Shown piece after piece: positions 8,087-17,124 of a stretch of DNA of 64,000 bases; positions within the stretch are counted from its first letter, which is position 1, and every line of letters begins with the position of its first letter. A model generated the notes under the pieces. That model was given only the letters and a program-made list of their open reading frames with translations. It ran no database searches and was not told the DNA's origin. A program made the position numbers and the translations under genes. The stretch comes from Methylotenera_A sp040079935. GTDB taxonomy: Bacteria > Pseudomonadota > Gammaproteobacteria > Burkholderiales > Methylophilaceae. The DNA lies in the NCBI GenBank assembly GCA_040079935.1, contig JBEBJI010000004.1:1-64000 (forward strand). The letters are read 5' to 3'.

Positions 8087-9439
8087 TTATTTGATAATGC
8101 CGAACAAATACAAAAATACTGCAAATATAGAAATTGGCGCAATGAAATTATTGGCAGTGCGCCACAGTTTAAAAGCAGAATCTTTCAAATCCAGCTCTTC
8201 TTGCACGTGATTTTTTTTCATGAAATAGCCCACAAAAATTGCCATCAACAAGCCACCTAGCGGTAGCAATATGGTTGATGTGAGTTTATCTAGCGTTTCA
8301 AAAATATTCAGCCCAAACACAATTTTTATGTCTTTCCAATCGTTAAAAGACAGTACAACTGCGATGCCGAGTAGCCAGATAATAATGCCGAGCAAGAAAC
8401 AGCTTTGGCTGCGCTTAATGCTAGTGTTCTCAGCAATCCACGCAATCGCAGGTTCTACTAGCGAAATGGAAGATGTCCAAGCCGCAAATGCGACCAAAAT
8501 AAAAAATAAAGTGCCAATTAAGCTGCCACCAGGCATGTGACCGAATGCGATGGGTAAGGTTTGGAATATTAAGCCAGGTCCCGCGTTTGGCGCTAAATGG
8601 TTAGCAAATACCAGCGAATAAATCGCTAAGCCTACCAAAAGCCCAAGCATAGTATCGGCTAGTGCAATATAAATAGTGGTGCGGGCAATAGACACGCTGC
8701 GTTGTAAATAAGAGCCATACACCATAACAGCGCCCATACCCAAGCTAAGTGAGAAAAAGGCATGCCCTAACGCGGATAAAACGGCCACAGGCGTAATTTT
8801 AGAAAAATCGGGCGTAAACATAAATGTGTAGGCTGCCTGCATATCCCCCACTGACATGCTGTAGCCAAGTAATATCAACAATATTGCGAATAAAGCAGGG
8901 ATTAAAATGTTATTGGCTTTTTCTAGCCCAGAATTAACGCCGTGCGCTACCACTCCCATGGTCATGACCATAAAAATGGTGTGCCAGAAAGTTAGTTTTA
9001 ATGGTGATGCGAGTAATGCGTCAAAATTCGCAGTAGATTGTGCGGCAGTAATTTGGCCAAAGTTGTCACTTGCAGCCTCAACAATATAGGCTAGCACCCA
9101 GCCGCCTATCACGCTGTAAAAGCCCAATATCAACAAGCCAGTGAGCATGCCCATGCCGCCTAAATACTTCCAATATGTGGAGGCTTGCGCTTCATTTGCT
9201 AGCGCTTGCATGCCATCAAGTGGGTTTTTTTGTGCACGGCGCCCGAGTAAAATTTCGGTCATCATCAGCGGAATGCCGACAAAGAAAATGCAGGCGATAA
9301 ACACCAAAACAAACGCACTGCCACCGTTTACGCCTATCATGTAGGGTAGCTTCCAAATATTGCCCAAGCCAATGGCTGAGCCGGCGGTGGCGAGCATAAA
9401 TGTCCAGCGGTTTTTCCAATGGCTACGGTGCTGGCTCAT
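8087..9439 (-). CDS. Sodium-dependent transporter, NSS/SNF family (LeuT-like)
   Basis: An inner-membrane symporter of 450 residues with about 11-12 hydrophobic helices. The N-terminus WKNRWTFMLATAGSAIGLGN followed by WKLPYMIGVNGGSAFVL is the unwound TM1 and TM2 region of bacterial LeuT-type neurotransmitter:sodium symporters, which take up amino acids with Na+. The substrate cannot be told from sequence. It lies 19 bases downstream of an AGCS-type amino-acid symporter gene on the same strand, so the pair is probably a sodium-coupled amino-acid uptake unit. Confidence 0.93.
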   Translation of the reverse strand: MSQHRSHWKNRWTFMLATAGSAIGLGNIWKLPYMIGVNGGSAFVLVFIACIFFVGIPLMMTEILLGRRAQKNPLDGMQALANEAQASTYWKYLGGMGMLTGLLILGFYSVIGGWVLAYIVEAASDNFGQITAAQSTANFDALLASPLKLTFWHTIFMVMTMGVVAHGVNSGLEKANNILIPALFAILLILLGYSMSVGDMQAAYTFMFTPDFSKITPVAVLSALGHAFFSLSLGMGAVMVYGSYLQRSVSIARTTIYIALADTMLGLLVGLAIYSLVFANHLAPNAGPGLIFQTLPIAFGHMPGGSLIGTLFFILVAFAAWTSSISLVEPAIAWIAENTSIKRSQSCFLLGIIIWLLGIAVVLSFNDWKDIKIVFGLNIFETLDKLTSTILLPLGGLLMAIFVGYFMKKNHVQEELDLKDSAFKLWRTANNFIAPISIFAVFLYLFGIIK

Positions 9440-9458
9440 AAGATTTTAATTTTTTGGC

Positions 9459-10790
9459 TTATTTTTTAAGTGATGAAAAGTAACGTTCTGTTTCTAATTT
9501 AATGACTGGTGATAGCCACAACAAACCAATCAGGTTGGGGATTGCCATCATGCCATTCATGAGGTCAGAAAAATTCCATACGAACTCTAGGCTGACCATT
9601 GCACCGACCATCACCGCAACAGTAAAAAATACACGGTAAATTTTAATCGATTTTGCGCCAAACAAATATTCAATGGCTTTTTCGCCATAATAATTCCAGC
9701 CGATGAGTGTGGAATAAGCAAATAGTGCGGTGGCGATTGCCACCATCACACTGCCCGCGCCGCCTAGAGTTTCGGCCATGCTGGTGCTGGTGAGCTCAGC
9801 CGCGCCCACGCCTTGCGTCCAGCTGCTTGCGGTTAAAATCACCAGCGCTGTCATGGTGCAAACGACCAAGGTATCAATAAAAGTTTGCGTCATGCTCACC
9901 AATGCTTGTTTCACAGGGTCGTTTGTACGCGCCGCAGCAGCGGCGATGGGCGCTGAGCCTAGACCCGATTCGTTTGAGAACACCCCACGAGCAATACCAT
10001 AGCGCATGGCAGCGGCTACAGTTGCGCCTAAAAAGCCGCCAGTTGCGGCAGATGGGCTAAATGCAGCGCCAAAAATCAAGCCAAACGCATGTGGAATTTC
10101 ACTCGCGTTTAATGCCAGCACCCACAAGCTACAACCTACATAAAGCCCAATCATCAAGGGCACAAGATAAGATGTAAATTTGCCGATAGTCTTAATGCCG
10201 CCCAGAATCACCAAGCCTGTCATGAGCGTAAGCACAATACCAGTAGCTTCGACAGGGATATGAAACGTACTCTCGAAAATTTTAGCGGTTGCATTGGCTT
10301 GCGTCATATTGCCAATACCAAAAGCCGCACATGCAGTAAAAATCGCGAATAGTGTGCCAAGCCAAGGTAAACCAACGCCTTTGCTAATATAGTACATCGG
10401 CCCGCCGCGCATCCCATGCTCACCTTTTTCGCGGTATTTCACCGCCAAAACTGCCTCGCTGTATTTGGTCGCCATGCCGACTAAACCCGTCATCCACATC
10501 CAAAATACCGCGCCTGGTCCACCTAGGGTAATGGCGGTAGCCACGCCGACAATATTGCCAATGCCGACTGTGGCAGCAAGTGCAGTCATCAGCGCGGCGA
10601 AGTGGCTAATATCGCCTTCGTGACCGTGGTCTTTTGCCCAAATGAGTTTAAACGCGTGTGGCAATGCCCGAAATTGCATGCCTTTGAGGATAATGGTGAG
10701 ATACAAACCCGTGCCGACCAATAGCGCTAACATTGGCGGTCCCCACACAATGCTAGATAATGTACCGATAATTTTTTCTAACTCTTGCAT
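9459..10790 (-). CDS. Alanine/glycine:cation symporter family protein (AGCS)
   Basis: An inner-membrane Na+ or H+ symporter for alanine/glycine of about 443 residues. Family blocks are visible: HFAALMTALAATVGIGNIVGV (early helix), GPGAVFWMWMTGLVGMATKYSE, and RGVFSNESGLGSAPIAAAAA in the middle. The ATG at 10790 is taken as start because GGAG is seven bases upstream; an in-frame GTG at 10802 overlaps that site. It lies upstream of the NSS-family symporter and downstream of hemF on the same strand. Confidence 0.94.
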   Translation of the reverse strand: MQELEKIIGTLSSIVWGPPMLALLVGTGLYLTIILKGMQFRALPHAFKLIWAKDHGHEGDISHFAALMTALAATVGIGNIVGVATAITLGGPGAVFWMWMTGLVGMATKYSEAVLAVKYREKGEHGMRGGPMYYISKGVGLPWLGTLFAIFTACAAFGIGNMTQANATAKIFESTFHIPVEATGIVLTLMTGLVILGGIKTIGKFTSYLVPLMIGLYVGCSLWVLALNASEIPHAFGLIFGAAFSPSAATGGFLGATVAAAMRYGIARGVFSNESGLGSAPIAAAAARTNDPVKQALVSMTQTFIDTLVVCTMTALVILTASSWTQGVGAAELTSTSMAETLGGAGSVMVAIATALFAYSTLIGWNYYGEKAIEYLFGAKSIKIYRVFFTVAVMVGAMVSLEFVWNFSDLMNGMMAIPNLIGLLWLSPVIKLETERYFSSLKK

Positions 10791-10848
10791 TTTATTCTCC
10801 ACTGGATAGAGGAATTATAGCCATAAAATGCTTAGTGATTGCTAGAAA

Positions 10849-11745
10849 TTACAGCCAATCTTTATCAATTAAAAAATCCGTATAAAGCTTGGCCTCGGCA
10901 CTGCCATTTTCGGGTTTCCAATCGTAGCGCCATTTTACGATGGGTGGCATAGACATGAGGATAGATTCGGTGCGGCCATTGGACTGCAAACCAAATAATG
11001 TGCCACGGTCGAATACTAAGTTAAATTCTACATAGCGTCCGCGGCGATAGGCTTGAAAGTCGCGTTCGTGCTCAGTGTAGGTTGTATCTTTGCGGCGCTG
11101 CAAAATTGGCAAATAAGCTTGTAAAAAGCTATCGCCTACCGCGCGTTGTAACGCAAAACTTTGTTCAAATCCTAGTTCGTTAAAATCATCAAAGAAAATA
11201 CCGCCAATGCCGCGCGGTTCTTTGCGATGCTTCAGATAAAAATATTCGTCACAGTGTTTTTTAAATTGCGGGTAATAGGCTGAGTTGAAGCCGTCCAGCG
11301 CAGTTTTATTAGTGCGGTGAAAATGCACACAATCTTCTCCAAAACCATAATAAGGCGTTAAATCCATACCGCCGCCGAACCACCAAATGGGCGCTTCACC
11401 TTCTTTTTCGGCTACAAAAAAACGCACATTCATGTGCACAGTCGGCACATAAGGGTTGCGCGGATGCAGCACCAGCGAAACGCCCATGGCTTGCCAAGCG
11501 CGCCCGGCGGCTTCTGGATGTGCGACTGTGGCAGCAGGTGGTAATTTGCTTCCCAAAACGTGTGAGAATCCAACGCCCGCGCGTTCAAACACATTGCCTT
11601 CTTCTAAGATGCAACTTGTTCCACCACCGCCTTCTGGGCGGTTCCAGCTATCTTGCATAAAGTTTTTGCCATCAACTAGCTCTAAAGCTTCAATAATTTT
11701 GGCTTGTAGGCTTTGCAAATAATCTAAAACAGATTGCGGATTCAA
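10849..11745 (-). CDS. hemF: Oxygen-dependent coproporphyrinogen III oxidase
   Basis: HemF oxidatively decarboxylates coproporphyrinogen III to protoporphyrinogen IX in heme synthesis and needs O2, in line with an aerobic, cytochrome-rich organism. The 298 residues match the family. Conserved blocks include RPEGGGGTSCILEEGNVFER, HPRNPYVPTVHMNVRFF, WWFGGGMDLTPYYGF, YLKHRKEPRGIGGIFFDD and GRYVEFNLVFDRGT. The start is TTG at 11745, seven bases after the purD stop, which implies translational coupling; the family N-terminus supports this start. It is the last biosynthetic gene of the dusB-fis-purH-purD-hemF run. Confidence 0.96.
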   Translation of the reverse strand: MNPQSVLDYLQSLQAKIIEALELVDGKNFMQDSWNRPEGGGGTSCILEEGNVFERAGVGFSHVLGSKLPPAATVAHPEAAGRAWQAMGVSLVLHPRNPYVPTVHMNVRFFVAEKEGEAPIWWFGGGMDLTPYYGFGEDCVHFHRTNKTALDGFNSAYYPQFKKHCDEYFYLKHRKEPRGIGGIFFDDFNELGFEQSFALQRAVGDSFLQAYLPILQRRKDTTYTEHERDFQAYRRGRYVEFNLVFDRGTLFGLQSNGRTESILMSMPPIVKWRYDWKPENGSAEAKLYTDFLIDKDWL

Positions 11746-11751
11746 AGCGGC

Positions 11752-13020
11752 TTAACCCTTGATGGCTCGGAAGCCAATATCCATACGGCACTGAGAGCCA
11801 TTAAATTTAATGTCATTCACAATTTTATAAGCTTGTTGTTGTGCAAATTTCACCGTTTCACCTAACGCAGTCACACATAACACGCGGCCGCCGCTGGTCA
11901 CCACTTTCCCGTCTTTAAGCTGAGTGCCTGCATGAAACACATAACCATCTTGTAAATCTTTCGGTAAACCCGTAATTTCATCACCTAATCTTGGCGAATC
12001 AGGGTAATTGTGTGCTGCCATCACCACGCCCAGCGCGGTGCGTCTATCCCATTCTGCCTCGGCTAAATTTAATGTGCCAACTACTGCATGCTCAGCCAGC
12101 GCGACAAGATCACTTTTTAATCGCATCATAATCGGCTGCGTTTCTGGGTCGCCCATGCGGCAATTAAATTCCAGCGTTTTAATGCTACCGTCGGGTGAAA
12201 TCATCAATCCTGCATATAAAAACCCTGTGTAGGGAATACCATCTTTTGCCATGCCTTCAACCGTTGGGCGAATCACTTCGCGCAATGCACGGGCGTGAAT
12301 TTCTGGCGTAACGCATGGCGCGGGAGAATATGCGCCCATGCCACCAGTGTTGGGACCCTGGTCGCCATCTAATAAACGTTTGTGGTCTTGGCTGGTGGCC
12401 AGTGCGAGTATATTTTTACCATCCACCATCACCATAAAGCTGGCTTCTTCGCCCGTTAAAAATTCTTCAATCACCACGCGCGCGCCTGCGTCGCCAAGCT
12501 TGTTGTCACTTAGCATGGCATCAATTGCGGCGTGGGCTTCATCGATATTCATCGCGACGACTACACCTTTGCCAGCCGCCAAACCGTCGGCTTTAATCAC
12601 AATCGGCGCACCCTGCGCGTTCACATAATAATGTGCTTTTTGCGCATCGGTAAACGTTTGATATTTGGCAGTGGGAATGCCGTGCCGCTGCATAAACGCT
12701 TTGGCGAAATCTTTGGAGCTTTCTAATTGCGCAGCCGCTTTGGTCGGGCCAAAAATCTTTAATCCAGCCGAGCGAAATGCATCGACAACGCCTTGAGAAA
12801 GTGGTGCTTCTGGGCCAACAATGGTCAAACCAATTTGTTCTTTTTGTGCAAAGGCCAACAAATCGGCCACGCTAGAAATCGGTACATTCACCATATCAGG
12901 ATTTGTCGCAGTGCCTGCATTGCCAGGCGCAACATAAACGCGGCTGATTTCTTTATTTTGCGCGACTTTCCAAGCTAATGCGTGCTCGCGACCGCCACCA
13001 CCGATGATTAAAACTTTCAT
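11752..13020 (-). CDS. purD: Phosphoribosylamine--glycine ligase (GARS)
   Basis: PurD joins phosphoribosylamine and glycine with ATP, the second step of purine synthesis. It has 422 residues with the usual N-terminal domain (LIIGGGGREHALAWKVAQ), the ATP-grasp core (IVIKADGLAAGKGVVVA; LEFNCRMGDPETQPIM) and the C-terminal subdomain ending CRMDIGFRAIKG. It lies 19 bases downstream of purH on the same strand, and hemF follows closely. The purH-purD linkage is common in betaproteobacteria. Confidence 0.97.
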   Translation of the reverse strand: MKVLIIGGGGREHALAWKVAQNKEISRVYVAPGNAGTATNPDMVNVPISSVADLLAFAQKEQIGLTIVGPEAPLSQGVVDAFRSAGLKIFGPTKAAAQLESSKDFAKAFMQRHGIPTAKYQTFTDAQKAHYYVNAQGAPIVIKADGLAAGKGVVVAMNIDEAHAAIDAMLSDNKLGDAGARVVIEEFLTGEEASFMVMVDGKNILALATSQDHKRLLDGDQGPNTGGMGAYSPAPCVTPEIHARALREVIRPTVEGMAKDGIPYTGFLYAGLMISPDGSIKTLEFNCRMGDPETQPIMMRLKSDLVALAEHAVVGTLNLAEAEWDRRTALGVVMAAHNYPDSPRLGDEITGLPKDLQDGYVFHAGTQLKDGKVVTSGGRVLCVTALGETVKFAQQQAYKIVNDIKFNGSQCRMDIGFRAIKG

Positions 13021-13039
13021 ATAATTTAAAACCTAAAGT

Positions 13040-14626
13040 CTAATGCCTAAAGTGGCGAATGCCAGTCGTAATCATGACCAAGCCAAGTTCGTCAGCCGCG
13101 GCAATCACTTCGTCATCGCGCATACTACCACCTGGGTGAATTACGCACGCAGCGCCTGCCTGCGCGAGTACATCTATTCCATCTCTAAAAGGAAAGAAAG
13201 CATCGGATGCGACAACTGAATTTTGCAAACTTAAGCCTGCGTTTTGTGCTTTAATGGCAGCGATTTTGGTGCTGTCCACGCGGCTCATTTGGCCAGCACC
13301 CACCCCCAGCGTCATGCCGCCGCCGCAGAATACAATCGCGTTACTTTTTACATATTTAGCGACATTCCACGCAAATAATAGATCCGCCATTTGCGTGGGC
13401 GTTGGTTGTTTTTTGCTGACGATTTTTAAATCTTTTTCACTAATTTCGTGATTATCCGCAGTTTGAATCAGCAAGCCAGAACCGACGCGTTTGCTGTCGT
13501 GCGAGTTGCGGCCTTGTTCCCACGGAGAGTTTCCGCCAGTAGGAAGTGCAATTTTAAGCACGCGCACATTGGCCTTTGCTTTTAATAGTTGCAACGCATC
13601 AGCGCTAAAGTCTGGCGCAATCAGCACTTCCATAAATTGTTTAGAGACCGCTTCAGCCGTCGCCAAATCAACTACGGTATTAAACGCGATAATGCCGCCG
13701 AAAGCTGAAGTTGGGTCAGTTTTAAAGGCTTTGTTGTAAGCTTCTAACGCGTCATTACCCAGCGCAACGCCGCATGGATTGGCATGTTTGACGATAACGC
13801 AGGCTGTTGAGTTAAAACTTTTTACCGCTTCCCAAGCCGCGTCTGCATCGGCGATATTATTGTACGAAAGTTCTTTGCCTTGCAATTGTTGCGCGCTCAC
13901 TAGCGAGCCGGGTGCGGGGCATAAATCGCGATAGAACGCCGCGCTTTGATGCGGGTTTTCGCCGTAGCGCAAATCTTGCACTTTTACAAAACGCGAATTC
14001 ATTTGGTCGGGGAATTCGTTGCGTGTGCCGTCATCGTTAAAGCTGGATAAATAATCGCTAATCGCCGCATCGTAATTACTAATGCGATTAAAAGCGGCCA
14101 CAGAAAGTTTGAATTTATATGCCCTGGAAGCCGCACCGTTATTAGCTTGCAGGTTTGTTAAAAAATCAGCATATTGGCTTGCATCAGTCAAAACTGCGAC
14201 ATCTTGCCAGTTTTTTGCAGCGCTGCGCACCATCGCTGGGCCGCCAATATCGATGTTCTCAATCCCGTCTTCCAGCGTGCAATTGGGTTTGGCCACGGTT
14301 GCCTCGAACGGGTATAAGTTGACGACTAATAAATCAATATTTGGGATGTCGTTTGCCTGCATGGTGGCGACATGTTCGGGCAAATCGCGCCTACCAAGTA
14401 GCCCGCCGTGTACTTTTGGGTGAAGTGTTTTCACGCGGCCGTCGAGCATTTCAGGAAAGCCTGTGTAATCGCCAACTTCAATCACGGGGATATTGTTATC
14501 GCGGAACAACTTTGCTGTGCCGCCAGTAGAAAGAATTTCGATATTGAGTTTGGTTAGCGCTGATGCTAGATCCAAAATACCTGTTTTGTCTGAAACGCTG
14601 ATGAGTGCTCTTTTGATGGTGGACAT
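13040..14626 (-). CDS. purH: Bifunctional AICAR transformylase/IMP cyclohydrolase
   Basis: PurH carries out the last two steps of IMP synthesis. The 528 residues show an N-terminal MGS-like IMP cyclohydrolase domain (RALISVSDKTGILDLA; STGGTAKLFRDN; GRVKTLHPKVHGGLLGRRD) and a C-terminal formyltransferase domain with the catalytic KHANPCGVA and the ending DELGLVMITTGIRHFRH. It starts nine bases after the fis stop. Cotranscription with dusB-fis upstream and purD downstream is likely. Confidence 0.98.
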   Translation of the reverse strand: MSTIKRALISVSDKTGILDLASALTKLNIEILSTGGTAKLFRDNNIPVIEVGDYTGFPEMLDGRVKTLHPKVHGGLLGRRDLPEHVATMQANDIPNIDLLVVNLYPFEATVAKPNCTLEDGIENIDIGGPAMVRSAAKNWQDVAVLTDASQYADFLTNLQANNGAASRAYKFKLSVAAFNRISNYDAAISDYLSSFNDDGTRNEFPDQMNSRFVKVQDLRYGENPHQSAAFYRDLCPAPGSLVSAQQLQGKELSYNNIADADAAWEAVKSFNSTACVIVKHANPCGVALGNDALEAYNKAFKTDPTSAFGGIIAFNTVVDLATAEAVSKQFMEVLIAPDFSADALQLLKAKANVRVLKIALPTGGNSPWEQGRNSHDSKRVGSGLLIQTADNHEISEKDLKIVSKKQPTPTQMADLLFAWNVAKYVKSNAIVFCGGGMTLGVGAGQMSRVDSTKIAAIKAQNAGLSLQNSVVASDAFFPFRDGIDVLAQAGAACVIHPGGSMRDDEVIAAADELGLVMITTGIRHFRH

Positions 14627-14635
14627 AAAGTTACT

Positions 14636-14872
14636 TTAATTGAGGTTGTATTGCGCCATTTTTTTGCGCAGTGTATTTCGGTTCAAGCCCAATATTTCTG
14701 CGGCTTTCGATTGATTGCCGCCGACTTTGTTGAGGATAAATTCTAGCATCGGTTTTTCCACACAGCTCAGCACCATGTCATAAATCGCGTGCGGCGGTTG
14801 GCCATCTAAATGGGTAAAGTAATCTTCTAATGATTCTGTTACAGCTTGTTGAAGTTTACTTTTTTCGCCCAT
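14636..14872 (-). CDS. fis: Fis family nucleoid-associated DNA-binding protein
   Basis: A 78-residue Fis homologue, the small dimeric nucleoid protein that bends DNA and tunes rRNA, tRNA and recombination. The C-terminal helix-turn-helix GGNQSKAAEILGLNRNTLRK covers about residues 50-70. It is shorter at the N-terminus than E. coli Fis (98 residues), as is usual in betaproteobacteria. The dusB-fis order, here with a gap of only three bases, is conserved from E. coli, and purH follows directly. Confidence 0.95.
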   Translation of the reverse strand: MGEKSKLQQAVTESLEDYFTHLDGQPPHAIYDMVLSCVEKPMLEFILNKVGGNQSKAAEILGLNRNTLRKKMAQYNLN

Positions 14873-14875
14873 TTT

Positions 14876-15895
14876 TTATGCTGCCAATTCTTCTAGTTCA
14901 TTTGCGCTATAAACCAAACGCTCATGTTTGCTTTTTAGCTCGGCAAAAAAGTTGTTAATGGCTTGCTGTTGCAACGGAATCGTATCCAAAGTATTCATGT
15001 GATGGCGAAAACTCGCGCTGCCCGCCAAACCCTTGGTGTACCAAGAAATATGCTTACGCGCCACGCGCATGCCCGCTAAATTGCCATAAAAGCCATATAA
15101 ATCATTAATATGCTCTAGCATCACGGTGTGAATCTCTTCCACTGTTGGTGGCAATAAATGCGTACCTGTTTTTAAATAATGCTCAATCTCGCGGAAAATC
15201 CACGGCCTGCCTTGCGCGGCGCGGCCTATCATCACCGCATCCGCGCCTGTGTAATCCAGCACGTATTTGGCTTTTTCTGGTGTGGTGATGTCGCCATTCG
15301 CAATCAGCGGAATGTTAATCGCCTGCTTAACAGCAGCAATCGTATCGTACTCCGCGTCGCCATTATATAGGCAGGCGCGTGTGCGACCGTGCATAGCAAG
15401 TGCCTGCACGCCAATATCCTCAGCCATTTTGGCGATTTGCACCGCATTGCGATTGTCTTTATCCCAACCTGTGCGAATTTTTAAAGTTACTGGCACATCT
15501 ACCGCGCCAACCACCGCTTTTAAAATTTGCGAAACTAATGGTTCATCTTTCAATAGTGCGCTACCCGCCATCACATTACATATTTTTTTGGCGGGACAAC
15601 CCATGTTAATGTCGATAATCTGCGCACCATTATCCACGTTATATTTTGCTGCTTCCGCCATCATTTTTGGGTCAGCACCCGCAATTTGCACAGAAATCGG
15701 GTCAACTTCGCCTTCGTGATTGGCGCGGCGGCGTGTTTTTTCAGAGCCGTAAAGTAGCGAATTTGACGTCACCATTTCAGAAACCGCTAAACCTGCGCCC
15801 ATTTTTTTGCATAACTGGCGAAAAGGTCTATCCGTCACGCCCGCCATGGGTGCGACAACTAGGTTATTTTTTAAAATATGATTGCCGATTTGCAT
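14876..15895 (-). CDS. dusB: tRNA-dihydrouridine synthase B
   Basis: An FMN enzyme reducing uridine to dihydrouridine in tRNA D-loops. Family blocks are VVAPMAGVTDRPFRQLC, IDINMGCPAKKICNVMAGSALL with the catalytic cysteine (NMGCP), TLKIRTGW, ALAMHGRTRACLYNGDAEYD and ANGDITTPEKA. The start at 15895 (MQIGNHIL) matches the family N-terminus; an in-frame ATG at 15943 would add 16 residues, and neither has a strong ribosome binding site. It is the first gene of the dusB-fis-purH-purD-hemF run. Confidence 0.94.
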   Translation of the reverse strand: MQIGNHILKNNLVVAPMAGVTDRPFRQLCKKMGAGLAVSEMVTSNSLLYGSEKTRRRANHEGEVDPISVQIAGADPKMMAEAAKYNVDNGAQIIDINMGCPAKKICNVMAGSALLKDEPLVSQILKAVVGAVDVPVTLKIRTGWDKDNRNAVQIAKMAEDIGVQALAMHGRTRACLYNGDAEYDTIAAVKQAINIPLIANGDITTPEKAKYVLDYTGADAVMIGRAAQGRPWIFREIEHYLKTGTHLLPPTVEEIHTVMLEHINDLYGFYGNLAGMRVARKHISWYTKGLAGSASFRHHMNTLDTIPLQQQAINNFFAELKSKHERLVYSANELEELAA

Positions 15896-15987
15896 TAATT
15901 TGTAGTTTGGCGGAAAGTTGCCTATTTTATACGCAATCGCCATGACTTGACACTATTAACTGCTAAATTTTCAGTTTAATTTTGAAC

Positions 15988-16248
15988 TTAAAAATAGGGT
16001 GTAGTAAGCCGTTCTAATTTACTTAACCATTCAATCGCTTGCTCTCGCGTTTCGCCGCACATTTCCTCGCTTGGCTGCAAGCTTGCGCAAAAAGCAGGGC
16101 GCTCTGGTTTGCCAAAAATCATGCAGCGATTTTGTGCATCTAGCTGAATACAGCGCACGTCAGCGGGCTTGCCGCTTGGCATGCCAGGTATTGAGCTATT
16201 GATGCTGGGCGCAGTGCAACATGCGCCACATTGTTCTCTACAAATCAT
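15988..16248 (-). CDS. YkgJ family cysteine-cluster protein
   Basis: A small soluble protein of 86 residues with the CxxxCGxCC start (CREQCGACC, residues 3-11) and further cysteines near 33, 42, 54 and 64, the pattern of the YkgJ/CxxCxxCC family presumed to bind zinc or an Fe-S cluster. Its function is unknown. It lies about 97 bases downstream of the CinA-like gene, with a 35-bp repeat copy in between. Confidence 0.88.
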   Translation of the reverse strand: MICREQCGACCTAPSINSSIPGMPSGKPADVRCIQLDAQNRCMIFGKPERPAFCASLQPSEEMCGETREQAIEWLSKLERLTTPYF

Positions 16249-16276
16249 TTTGCTTGTTAACTAAAAGAAAAAACAT

Positions 16277-16311
16277 GCCCTGCAACCCGCATGTATATTG
16301 GCCTGCAGGGC
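16277..16311 (-). repeat. 35-bp palindromic repeat, copy B (intergenic)
   Basis: Outer arms GCCCTGCA and TGCAGGGC are perfect inverted repeats around the loop GCATGTATATT. It lies between the CinA-like gene stop (16345) and the ykgJ-type start (16248), both on the minus strand, so it would form a hairpin in the joint transcript. Confidence 0.9.
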
Positions 16312-16344
16312 AAGTGTTTAAATGTCTTGGAATATACACGTTTT

Positions 16345-17106
16345 TTAAGGCGCGTCGCGCCACTCAAAGCCAATGTTGCTCACGCCAGCTCTTAAATCTT
16401 GCATGGCTAGTTTCACTTGTTCAGGTGCGCCTTTTGCACCTAACTCTACTTGGCGATTAGGTTTAAGCTTTGGCAAGCTGAAAATTTTAATTTCAGCATA
16501 TTTTTGTAACATTTCATTCATTAGATCAATCAATTGGCTTTCAATGCCATCTTTAATAATAATCGATTCTTCTAAATATGCAGTTTGATGAAATAAATGT
16601 GAATAGTAAGTATCCAACACCCATTCCATCATCGGGTGTGCCATTTGCGGAAAGCCCGGCACAAAGTAATGTTCATTAATACTAAACCCCGCTACGCGAT
16701 TCACAGGGTTGGGGATTAAATCTGCGCCTTGCGGAAATTCCGCCATGATGACTCTTTTAGGATAAGCGCCTTCGCCATATTGCGCCACTATATTCGCTAC
16801 CCCTTCAGCATGGCGTTCTATGGACACGCCAGCCGCATCTGCGGCACATTGCCGCGTGTAATCATCAGGTGTGGCGCCTATGCCACCAAAGCTAAACACA
16901 ATATCACCGCGTGCCATACTGCCTTTAATTGAGCTGGTAATTTGCTCAGGAATATCCCCCAAATAGTTCGCCCAACTGAGCTGCAAACCACGCGCAGAAA
17001 GCAAGGCGATGACTTTGCTTAAATGTGCGTCTTGACGTTTACCAGAGAGAATTTCATCGCCGATAATGTAGATGCCGAAGTTAGGATTAGTTTTTGTGAT
17101 TTTCAT
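16345..17106 (-). CDS. Molybdopterin-binding (CinA N-terminal/MoaB-like) domain protein
   Basis: A cytosolic protein of 253 residues. The IIGDEILSGKRQDAHLSKV start (about residues 14-33) and SFGGIGATPDDYTRQ (about 72-86) are the hallmarks of the CinA/MoCF domain. It lacks the C-terminal nicotinamide-nucleotide amidase domain of full CinA, so the stand-alone form of about 250 residues is the better comparison. The biochemical role of that form is unclear; ADP-ribose or nucleotide hydrolysis is known for some relatives. Confidence 0.9.
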   Translation of the reverse strand: MKITKTNPNFGIYIIGDEILSGKRQDAHLSKVIALLSARGLQLSWANYLGDIPEQITSSIKGSMARGDIVFSFGGIGATPDDYTRQCAADAAGVSIERHAEGVANIVAQYGEGAYPKRVIMAEFPQGADLIPNPVNRVAGFSINEHYFVPGFPQMAHPMMEWVLDTYYSHLFHQTAYLEESIIIKDGIESQLIDLMNEMLQKYAEIKIFSLPKLKPNRQVELGAKGAPEQVKLAMQDLRAGVSNIGFEWRDAP

Positions 17107-17124
17107 ATTGATAAGTTGATTAAG

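Noticed and set aside
11764..11798. Repeat-loop-like DNA AAGCCAATATCCATACGG in the purD 3' end
   Set aside because: It encodes the conserved PurD C-terminus CRMDIGFRAI in a different frame of the repeat; the similarity is explained by codons for M-D-I-G.
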